The notes under the pieces are model-generated. The model worked only from the letters and a program-made list of their open reading frames with translations, did not search any database and had not been told where the DNA came from. 64,000 nucleotides of DNA, taken from assembly GCF_001279775.1 (NCBI RefSeq), contig NZ_LGDG01000239.1:3441-67440 (forward strand). The letters are read 5' to 3'. This DNA is from Streptomyces sp. MMG1533. Lineage in GTDB: Bacteria; Actinomycetota; Actinomycetes; Streptomycetales; Streptomycetaceae. This document shows, piece by piece, positions 43,505 to 50,239 of this stretch. The translations under genes and the position numbers were made by a program. How positions within the stretch are numbered: position 1 is the first letter of the stretch; each line of letters starts with the position of its first letter.

Positions 43505-44695
43505 CACCAGCGCCTGCCCCGCCACCACCAGCAGCACCTGCTCGCACTCGCCCGCGAACGCCGCGTTGAGGCGCCCGAGCTCGTCCCGGTAGCGCCGTCC
43601 GGACGCCGTGGCCGGGACGATGCCCGACCCCACCTCGTTCGACACGGCGACGACGGTCCGTCGCGTGGCCCGCACCGCCTCCGCCAGGTCCCGCACCCGC
43701 GCCCGCAGCGCCCGTTCCCCGCCGTCGGCCCACTCCGCGTCGTCCCACGCCCCGACGGCGTCCATCGCGTCCGTCAGCCACAGGGACAGACAGTCGACGA
43801 GCAGCGGCGGCCCGTCGTCCTTCAGCAGCGGCACCAGGTCGCACGTCTCGGCCGTACGCCATGACCCCGGCCGCCGCTCCCGGTGCGCGCCGACCCGCGC
43901 GGCCCACTCGCCGTCCCCGCTCCGCGTGCCGCCCGTAGCGACGTACAGCACGTCGGGGAACGCCTCGAGGCGCCGCTCGGCCTCCACCGACTTCCCGGAC
44001 CGCGCACCGCCGAGCACCAGCGTCCGCCGCGGCACGTCCGGTACGTCCTCGTAGGCGCCGACCGCCAGCGTCGTCCCGTCCGGCACGGCCCGCGCCCCCG
44101 CCGCGGTGAGCCGCCGCCGCACCTCGGCCCCCGGCGGCACGTCGTGGTCGAGATGCACGGCGACGACGTCCGTCGTCGGCCCGACCGCCCCCGCCGAACG
44201 CAGCTTGGCGAGCGTGTCCGGCCGCGCCACGACGTCGGCGAGCACCATGTCGTACGTCTCGGCGAACCCGTTCTCCAGCCCGGCGGGCGCACCCCCGGGC
44301 GGCAGATACAGCAGCCGCTGACCGTCCGGCCCGGTCACCGCGTACCCGGTCCCCGGCGCGTCCATCGCCACGGCCCGCACCCGATGCCCCGTCAGCAGCG
44401 CCAACTCCCGGCCGTCCGGCACCCGCCCGGGCTGCGGCAGCCCTGCCGGCACCTCGACCGCCGGTCCGTCGTGCGGATGCGACAACAGCACCTGGCGTAC
44501 GCCGCCCAGCGAACACCCCGCCCGCGCCGCCGCGAACGCCGCCCCGGGCGTCAGATCGAGCAGCAGCGCCCCGTCCACGAGCAACGAGGTCGCCGCGCGG
44601 GCATCCGTCCCGAGCGCGGCCGCACAGGCAGCACAGGGACAGTCGGGGCGGGGGAGCCCCGCGGGGGCGCCGGTGCCGAGCAAAGTAACTTCCAC
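43493..44695 (-). CDS. cobU: metallo-beta-lactamase-like/CobU fusion (adenosylcobinamide kinase-guanylyltransferase)
   Basis: A 400-residue fusion. The C-terminal ~175 residues are CobU/CobP: P-loop GGARSGKS at 229-236, LYVATGGTRSGDGEW, LLVDCLSLWLTD and AVSNEVGSGIVP; this part phosphorylates and then guanylylates adenosylcobinamide. The N-terminal ~210 residues begin LLGTGAPAGLPRPDCPCAAC, like PhnP-type metallo-beta-lactamase proteins, but the HxHxDH motif is reduced to SHPHDGP, so hydrolase activity is doubtful. Together with cobT and cobS it completes the nucleotide-loop pathway. Confidence 0.92.
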   Translation of the reverse strand: MEVTLLGTGAPAGLPRPDCPCAACAAALGTDARAATSLLVDGALLLDLTPGAAFAAARAGCSLGGVRQVLLSHPHDGPAVEVPAGLPQPGRVPDGRELALLTGHRVRAVAMDAPGTGYAVTGPDGQRLLYLPPGGAPAGLENGFAETYDMVLADVVARPDTLAKLRSAGAVGPTTDVVAVHLDHDVPPGAEVRRRLTAAGARAVPDGTTLAVGAYEDVPDVPRRTLVLGGARSGKSVEAERRLEAFPDVLYVATGGTRSGDGEWAARVGAHRERRPGSWRTAETCDLVPLLKDDGPPLLVDCLSLWLTDAMDAVGAWDDAEWADGGERALRARVRDLAEAVRATRRTVVAVSNEVGSGIVPATASGRRYRDELGRLNAAFAGECEQVLLVVAGQALVLRG

Positions 44696-44874
44696 AGCCC
44701 CGATTCTCGCCGGTCACCGCTGGACCTGCGCGCCCGGGAGGCGCCTCGGGGGCGCGGCGCTGTGACAGGTGCGGCTCCGCCGAGCGGGCGCGGCAGGCCC
44801 CCGGGGGCTGTCGGACGGCCGATCACTCGCTGTCTTTTAACGGCGTACCCAGAGGAGCGAATAGGCTGCGGGCA

Positions 44875-44898
44875 GGAGCCGGACCAAGATCCGGCTCC
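44875..44898 (+). other. stem-loop in the leader of a small gene
   Basis: A perfect 9-bp hairpin (GGAGCCGGA, loop ccaaga, TCCGGCTCC) ends 34 nt upstream of the small-protein ATG. A possible -10 (TAGGCT at 44862-44867) lies just before it, so the hairpin would be at the 5' end of the mRNA and could stabilise it. Confidence 0.45.
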
Positions 44899-44932
44899 CG
44901 CTGTGCAATGTGCTCACATCAGGGAGGCGTAC

Positions 44933-45145
44933 ATGGCGGCATGGACGTGGCGGTTCGAGAAGTCCGACGGCACCGAGGTCGATCCCGCGGTGGTGCCGGA
45001 GGAGTTCACCACGCAGGGGGACGCCGAGTCCTGGATCGGGGAGTACTGGAAGGACCTTCTCGAAGGCGGTGCGGACCAGGTCCACCTGTTCGAGGACGGT
45101 ACGAAGATCTACGGTCCTATGAGCCTGCACGCCCAGGAGGCGTAG
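44933..45145 (+). CDS. small conserved actinobacterial protein
   Basis: A 70-residue acidic soluble protein, MAAWTWRFEKSDGTEVDP, with ESWIGEYWKDLLEGGADQVHL and a beta-rich end YGPMSLH. I recall this short family as conserved across actinobacteria and without a known function. A strong ribosome binding site AGGGAGG lies 5 nt upstream and a strong terminator follows, so it is a self-contained monocistronic gene and probably well expressed. Confidence 0.85.
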   Translation: MAAWTWRFEKSDGTEVDPAVVPEEFTTQGDAESWIGEYWKDLLEGGADQVHLFEDGTKIYGPMSLHAQEA

Positions 45146-45151
45146 CCGGAC

Positions 45152-45176
45152 GGGGCGGCCGGACACCGGCCGCCCC
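45152..45176 (+). terminator. terminator of the small conserved gene
   Basis: A perfect 11-bp stem (GGGGCGGCCGG at 45152-45162 with 45166-45176) and a 3-nt loop, 7 nt beyond the stop, followed by TCCTCAT. Confidence 0.9.
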
Positions 45177-45184
45177 TCCTCATG

Positions 45185-45224
45185 TCACTGACTCGCTGAC
45201 TCACTGCCTCATTGCCTCACCGCT
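45185..45224. repeat. octamer tandem repeat, five units
   Basis: Five imperfect 8-bp units: TCACTGAC, TCGCTGAC, TCACTGCC, TCATTGCC, TCACCGCT. The last unit overlaps the stop of the protease remnant, so the repeat marks the edge of the rearranged region. Confidence 0.8.
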
Positions 45225-45324
45225 GACCCAGCGTCACTTTCACGGTCTTCTCGCTGCCGTCGCGTGTGAACGTCACCGGTGTCCTGTCACCCGGCTTGTC
45301 CGCCGCCAGGGCCTCGGCTCCGCA
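45217..45324 (-). pseudogene. C-terminal remnant of an HtrA-type PDZ protease
   Basis: About 36 codons in good frame read AEALAADKPGDRTPVTF and RDGSEKTVKVTLGQR, then stop. This is the last part of a PDZ domain as found at the end of secreted trypsin-like HtrA/DegP proteases of actinobacteria. Upstream on the same strand the sequence is the end of an unrelated methyltransferase gene in a different frame, so the protease body is missing. I interpret it as a deletion remnant. Confidence 0.7.
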
Positions 45325-45335
45325 GTCCCTCGGGC

Positions 45336-46124
45336 TCAGCCCCGCACCCCGCACAGGTGCAGCAACGCCGCGACCCCCCGGTACGGATCCGTCCGCCCGG
45401 CCCGCTCCTCGACCGTCAGCAGCATCTCGACGTCGGCCGGCAACTCCGCCCCGTCCACCGCGGTGTCCGTGAAGACCCGCACGCCGTACCAGGCCTGCAG
45501 CGGCGCCCCGATGCCCGCGAGGGTCGCGGTCAGCGTCGCCAGGCGGTCGGCGCGCACGTCGAGGCCGAGCCGGTTCGTGTACGCGGTGGTGTCGAAGGCG
45601 GTCAGAGACCCGGCCCAGTCGCCCGACAGCCCCGGCCGCATGGCCAGCGCGTCCGCGTTGCGCACGAGCAGCGACAGCAGCCCGCCCTGGGCGAGCATCC
45701 GGGCCAGCCCCGCCAGCAGCGGATCCGGCTCCTCGACGTACATGAGCACGCCGTGGCACAGCACCACGTCGAAGCTGCCCGGCAGGAAGTGCACCCCGGT
45801 GTCCCGGCCGTCGCTCTGGACGAGCCGCACCCGCTCCCGGATCCCCTCGGGCTCGGCGGCGAGGGCCTCCCGGGCGGCGGAGATCATCTTCGGGTCCTGC
45901 TCGACGCCGGTGACCTGATGCCCGGCCCGGGCCAGCCGCAGCGCCTGAGTGCCCTGGCCCATCCCCACGTCGAGCACCCGCAGGCGCTGTCCCACCGGGA
46001 ACCGCCCGACTATCTGCTCGTCGAGCTGCCGGGCCACCAGCTCCTGTCGTACGACATCCCGCAGCCCGCCCAGCTTGTTCAGCCAGGCATCCGCCGCGCC
46101 CCCGGTGAACGGCGTAGTGCTCAG
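45336..46124 (-). CDS. class I methyltransferase with an apparent CTG start
   Basis: A 262-residue SAM-dependent methyltransferase: motif I LRVLDVGMGQGTQALRLARA, then VTGVEQDPKMI and the post-motif FDVVLCHGVLMYVEEPDPLL, resembling CmoM/SmtA-like enzymes; substrate unknown. The protein frame begins right at the end of the upstream DUF3043 gene. No ATG, GTG or TTG is present at that point; a CTG overlaps the upstream stop (CTGA) and has GGAGAG 5 nt before it. A GTG ~20 codons inside would remove residues I consider part of the domain. Confidence 0.85.
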   Translation of the reverse strand: MSTTPFTGGAADAWLNKLGGLRDVVRQELVARQLDEQIVGRFPVGQRLRVLDVGMGQGTQALRLARAGHQVTGVEQDPKMISAAREALAAEPEGIRERVRLVQSDGRDTGVHFLPGSFDVVLCHGVLMYVEEPDPLLAGLARMLAQGGLLSLLVRNADALAMRPGLSGDWAGSLTAFDTTAYTNRLGLDVRADRLATLTATLAGIGAPLQAWYGVRVFTDTAVDGAELPADVEMLLTVEERAGRTDPYRGVAALLHLCGVRG

Positions 46125-46720
46125 GGCCGCTCTCCGCGCTTGACCTGCGGCTTCGGCAGCCGGAGCCGACGCATCTGGAGGGAGCGCATCAGCGCGTAGG
46201 CGACGGCGCCGCGCCGGTTGTGGTCCGGGAAGCGCTCGGCCAGCCGCTTCTTCAGGCGGAAGCCGCTGAGGGCCGAGTCGAGCACGATCAGCACGATCAC
46301 GACCAGCCACAGCAGCAGCGCGATGCTCTGCAGCGCACCGACGCGCACCATGCTCAGCACGAGGATGACCACGGCCATCGGCAGGAAGAACTCCGCGATG
46401 TTGAACCGCGAGTCGATGGAGTCGCGCGCGAACTTGCGCACCGGCCCCTTGTCACGCGCGGGCAGGTACCGCTCGTCACCGCCGGCGAGCGCCTGGCGCT
46501 GCTTCTCCAGCTGCGCACGGCGTTCGTCGCGCTGACGCTTCGAGGCCTCCTTGCGCGACGTCGGCGTATTGGCGACGCTGCGGCGCTGGGACTGGGCCTC
46601 ACTGCGCTTGGGCGTGGGCCTGCCCTTCTTGGCCTGCGGGTCACGGGTCTGCTTGGAGTCGGTCAGCGGCGCCTTGTCGGCGGCCGGGGCCTTCTCATCC
46701 TTGGCACGGCTTCGGAACAC
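46121..46720 (-). CDS. DUF3043 membrane protein
   Basis: A 199-residue protein: an N-terminal ~100 residues that are highly charged and Lys/Arg/Gln-rich (RSEAQSQRRSVANTPTSRKE), then SRFNIAEFFLPM leading into two membrane segments (~122-162), and a basic C-terminal domain (SGFRLKKRLAERFPDHNRRG). This fits the actinobacterial DUF3043 family of unknown function. I chose the GTG at 46720 since it starts the conserved basic region; an upstream ATG is possible. Divergent from pspA. Confidence 0.83.
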   Translation of the reverse strand: MFRSRAKDEKAPAADKAPLTDSKQTRDPQAKKGRPTPKRSEAQSQRRSVANTPTSRKEASKRQRDERRAQLEKQRQALAGGDERYLPARDKGPVRKFARDSIDSRFNIAEFFLPMAVVILVLSMVRVGALQSIALLLWLVVIVLIVLDSALSGFRLKKRLAERFPDHNRRGAVAYALMRSLQMRRLRLPKPQVKRGERP

Positions 46721-46979
46721 AAAACCCAAGGGTACGGGGTGCGGGGGCATGGACCCCAGCCCGGTGGGGAACGATCCGGCAACACCGGTCGTCTGTAGTG
46801 GGGAGAGAGGGACCCTGAAGGTCACCTACTCCTTACGCCGGAGCAGGGCCCTGGTCAGTCGTCCTTGGGGATGAGCGCATCAGTCCCCGAACAGTGCGGT
46901 AATGGATGCAGGGCCCGTACTGTGGGTTCTGTCGCAGAGCTGGAGCTGGAAGTCCGTCAGAAGGGGGCGCGCGAAGCCC

Positions 46980-47777
46980 ATGAGCGGTGTCATGAAGCGT
47001 ATGGGGATGATCTTCCGCGCGAAGGCGAACAAGGCCCTTGACCGGGCCGAGGACCCGCGCGAAACCCTCGACTACTCGTACCAGAAGCAGCTGGAGCTGC
47101 TGCAGAAGGTGCGCCGAGGCGTGGCCGACGTGGCCACGTCCCGCAAGCGCCTGGAACTCCAGCTGAACCAACTGCAGTCCCAGTCGTCCAAGCTGGAGGA
47201 CCAGGGCCGCAAGGCGCTCGCGCTGGGCCGTGAGGACCTGGCCCGCGAGGCGCTCTCCCGCCGCGCCGCACTCCAGCAGCAGGTGACGGACCTCGAGACA
47301 CAGCACTCGACCCTCCAGGGCGAGGAGGAGAAGCTCACCCTGGCGGCCCAGCGACTCCAGGCCAAGGTCGATGCCTTCCGCACCAAGAAGGAGACGATCA
47401 AGGCCACGTACACCGCGGCCCAGGCGCAGACCCGTATCGGCGAGGCGTTCTCCGGCATCTCCGAGGAGATGGGCGACGTCGGCCTGGCGATCCAGCGCGC
47501 CGAGGACAAGACGGCGCAGCTCCAGGCGAGGGCCGGAGCCATCGACGAACTGCTCGCCTCCGGCGCCCTGGACGACCAGTCCGGCATGCACAAGGACGAC
47601 ATCCAGGCCGAGCTGGACCGCCTCTCCGGTGGTACGGATGTAGAGCTGGAGCTGCAGCGCATGAAGGCGGAGCTGGCCGGCGGTTCGTCGTCGTCCCAGC
47701 AGGCCATCGAGGGCGGCACGGGCCAGGCGCAGTCCCAGCAGCAGCCGCAGGACACCCCGCGCTTCGACAAGCAGTAG
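46980..47777 (+). CDS. pspA: phage shock protein A (PspA/IM30)
   Basis: A 265-residue coiled-coil membrane-remodelling protein that protects the envelope under stress. It starts MSGVMKRMGMIFRAKANKAL, has the PspA core helices (YSYQKQLELLQKVRRGVADV, then long Gln/Glu/Lys-rich heptads to ~residue 190) and ends with a Ser/Gln-rich low-complexity tail that E. coli PspA lacks. The ATG at 46980 follows a purine-rich stretch; an ATG four codons later is possible. It is followed after 23 bp by pspAA. Confidence 0.93.
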   Translation: MSGVMKRMGMIFRAKANKALDRAEDPRETLDYSYQKQLELLQKVRRGVADVATSRKRLELQLNQLQSQSSKLEDQGRKALALGREDLAREALSRRAALQQQVTDLETQHSTLQGEEEKLTLAAQRLQAKVDAFRTKKETIKATYTAAQAQTRIGEAFSGISEEMGDVGLAIQRAEDKTAQLQARAGAIDELLASGALDDQSGMHKDDIQAELDRLSGGTDVELELQRMKAELAGGSSSSQQAIEGGTGQAQSQQQPQDTPRFDKQ

Positions 47778-47800
47778 GGCCCACGCCTGAGGAGGGCGAC

Positions 47801-48079
47801 ATGATCGTACGGATCATGGGGGAGGGGCAGGTGAGGCTGGCCGACAGCCACCTCACCGAGCTGAACAAGCTGGACGACGAACTCCTGAGGGAGATGGAGA
47901 ACGGCGACGGGCCCGGTTTCCGCGACACCCTGGCCGCCCTGCTGTCCAAGGTCCGCGAGCTGGGCGAGCCGTTGCCGGACGACTCCCTGGAACCGTCGGA
48001 ACTCATCCTGCCGTCGCCGGACGCGACGCTGGAGGAGGTACGGGAGCTGCTGAGCGACGACGGGCTGATCCCGGGCTGA
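47801..48079 (+). CDS. pspAA: PspA-associated protein PspAA
   Basis: A 92-residue acidic protein, MIVRIMGEGQVRLADSHLTE, then LNKLDDELLREMENGD and a C-terminal segment of Glu/Leu-rich helices. This matches the PspAA family, which is found directly after pspA in actinobacteria and other lineages. It probably binds PspA or modulates its assembly; direct function unproven. A ribosome binding site gaggagggcg precedes the ATG. Cotranscribed with pspA. Confidence 0.88.
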   Translation: MIVRIMGEGQVRLADSHLTELNKLDDELLREMENGDGPGFRDTLAALLSKVRELGEPLPDDSLEPSELILPSPDATLEEVRELLSDDGLIPG

Positions 48080-48167
48080 TTTCAGGGTGATCCCGGGGTG
48101 AGCTGACAGGGAACGTACAGGTGGCCCCCGTTCCGCCCCCGCCGACGCCCCCGTACCGTTGGCAGAC

Positions 48168-49397
48168 GTGAGCACCCTCCAGCGCGCCCGGCGTCACCTC
48201 AAAGCGCACCCCATGGCGCTGGACGCGGCCCTCGCGGTCGGCGTACTCGCCTGCATGGTGGCCGGCTCGTTCGTGGACCCGCACGGGGAACGCGGCGTCA
48301 GCTGGGGCTTCCGCACCCCCGACCCCCTCAGCCTGGTCCTCATCGCCCTCGGCGCCGCCGCACTGGTGTTCCGCCGCCGCGCCCCCATGACGGTCCTGGC
48401 ACTCACCGGCACCGTCTCCCTCGCGGAGGCCGTGACCGGCGACCCCCGTGCCCCCGTCGCCATGTCCGCGGTCATCGCCCTGTACACCGTCGCCTCCACC
48501 ACCGACCGCCCCACCACCTGGCGCGTCGGCCTGCTCACCATGACCGTCCTCACCGGCGCCTCCATGTTCGCCGGCCCCCTCCCGTGGTACGCCCAGGAGA
48601 ACCTCGCGATCTTCGCCTGGACCGGCATCGGCGCCACCGCGGGCGACGCCGTCCGCAGCCGCCGCGCCTTCATCCACGCCATCAGGGAGCGCGCCGAGCG
48701 GGCCGAGCGCACCCGTGAGGAGGAGGCTCGCCGCCGGGTCGCCGAGGAACGCCTGCGCATCGCCCGCGACCTGCACGACGTCGTCGCCCACCACATCGCC
48801 CTGGTCAACGTCCAGGCCGGAGTCGCCGCCCATGTCATGGACAAGCGGCCCGACCAGGCCAAGGAGGCCCTGGCCCACGTACGGGACGCCAGCCGCTCGG
48901 CGCTGAACGAGCTGCGCGCCACGGTCGGCCTGCTGCGCCAGTCCGGCGACCCGGAGGCCCCGACCGAGCCCGCGCCCGGCCTGGTCCGGCTCGACGAACT
49001 CGTCGGCACCTTCCGCAGCGCGGGCCTGCACGTGGAGGTGGCCCGCGCGGACAACGGGACCACCCTGCCCGCCGCCGTCGACCTGGCCGCCTACCGCGTC
49101 ATCCAGGAAGCCCTCACCAACGTGCAGAAGCACGCCGGGACGGAGGTCAAGGCCGAGGTCAGCGTCGTGCGCGTGGGACCGAACATCGAGATCACCGTCC
49201 TCGACAACGGCGCCGGCGAGGACCACGACCCGGAGACCGTCGGCGGCCACGGCCTGCTCGGCATGCGCGAGCGCGTCACCGCCCTGCGCGGCACCCTCAC
49301 CACCGGCCCCCGCTACGGAGGCGGCTTCCGCGTCCATGCGATCCTGCCGATCAAGACCCGCACAGCCGTCACCGGAAAGCCGGGGGAATCCGTATGA
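48168..49397 (+). CDS. sensor histidine kinase (HisKA_3)
   Basis: A 409-residue sensor kinase: four to five membrane segments in the first ~155 residues with very short loops (an intramembrane-sensing layout), then a coiled coil, the phosphoacceptor box ERLRIARDLHDVVAHHIALV and the HATPase_c domain with VIQEALTNVQKHAG, DNGAGED and GHGLLGMRERV. It should phosphorylate the response regulator whose ATG overlaps its stop. The start is a GTG with a possible -10 (TACCGT) eight nt upstream, so the transcript may be leaderless. Confidence 0.93.
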   Translation: MSTLQRARRHLKAHPMALDAALAVGVLACMVAGSFVDPHGERGVSWGFRTPDPLSLVLIALGAAALVFRRRAPMTVLALTGTVSLAEAVTGDPRAPVAMSAVIALYTVASTTDRPTTWRVGLLTMTVLTGASMFAGPLPWYAQENLAIFAWTGIGATAGDAVRSRRAFIHAIRERAERAERTREEEARRRVAEERLRIARDLHDVVAHHIALVNVQAGVAAHVMDKRPDQAKEALAHVRDASRSALNELRATVGLLRQSGDPEAPTEPAPGLVRLDELVGTFRSAGLHVEVARADNGTTLPAAVDLAAYRVIQEALTNVQKHAGTEVKAEVSVVRVGPNIEITVLDNGAGEDHDPETVGGHGLLGMRERVTALRGTLTTGPRYGGGFRVHAILPIKTRTAVTGKPGESV

Positions 49398-50077
49398 CCA
49401 TCCGTGTCCTGCTCGCCGACGACCAGGCACTGCTGCGCAGCGCCTTCCGTGTGCTCGTCGACTCGGAGCCCGACATGGAGGTCGTGGGTGAGGCGTCCGA
49501 CGGTGCGGAGGCGGTGCGGCTGACCAAGGAGGAGCAGGCCGACGTCGTCCTGATGGACATCCGGATGCCGGGCACCGACGGCCTCGCGGCCACCCGCATG
49601 ATCAGCGCCGACCCCTCGCTCGCGCATGTCCGCGTGGTCATCCTGACGACGTTCGAGGTCGACGACTACGTGGTGCAGTCGCTGCGCGCGGGCGCTTCCG
49701 GCTTCCTCGGCAAGGGGTCCGAGCCCGAGGAACTCCTCAGCGCGATCCGGGTCGCGGCCGGCGGCGAGGCGCTGCTGTCCCCGGCGGCGACGAAGGGGCT
49801 CATCGCCCGCTTCCTCGCCCAGGGCGACGCGGGCGACGACGACCGTGACCCCGCTCGCGCGCAGCGCCTCGCGGCGCTGACCGTGCGGGAGCGCGAGGTC
49901 CTGGTCCAGGTCGCGGGCGGCCACTCCAACGACGAGATCGCCGAGCGGCTCGAAGTCAGCCCGCTCACGGTGAAGACGCACGTCAACCGGGCTATGGCCA
50001 AGCTGGGCGCCCGGGACCGGGCACAGCTCGTGGTGATCGCGTACGAGTCGGGTCTGGTACGTCCAAGGGTGGACTGA
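49394..50077 (+). CDS. NarL/LuxR-type response regulator
   Basis: A 227-residue response regulator. The receiver has the acidic pair D9/D10, the phosphoacceptor D55 (VVLMDIRMPG), and the Lys of FLGKGSEPEE; the C-terminal LuxR helix-turn-helix is LTVREREVLVQVAGGHSNDE followed by IAERLEVSPLTVKTHVNRAM. Overlaps the kinase by 4 nt (ATGA). The RND transporter gene follows after 162 bp and is a plausible target. Confidence 0.95.
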   Translation: MTIRVLLADDQALLRSAFRVLVDSEPDMEVVGEASDGAEAVRLTKEEQADVVLMDIRMPGTDGLAATRMISADPSLAHVRVVILTTFEVDDYVVQSLRAGASGFLGKGSEPEELLSAIRVAAGGEALLSPAATKGLIARFLAQGDAGDDDRDPARAQRLAALTVREREVLVQVAGGHSNDEIAERLEVSPLTVKTHVNRAMAKLGARDRAQLVVIAYESGLVRPRVD

Positions 50078-50239
50078 CCCCAGCCCTCCCGTACTGCGGC
50101 CGGAGTATGAGCCGCATAAGGAAATGGACCTGGGGCCTACGGATCACCGGTCATTGATGGCTCAGGGTGTAGGGGCGGGCGCTCACATGTGCGGCCGTTC
50201 CTGAACTTCTGCCGCTCACAGAAGAGAGATCCCTGACCC

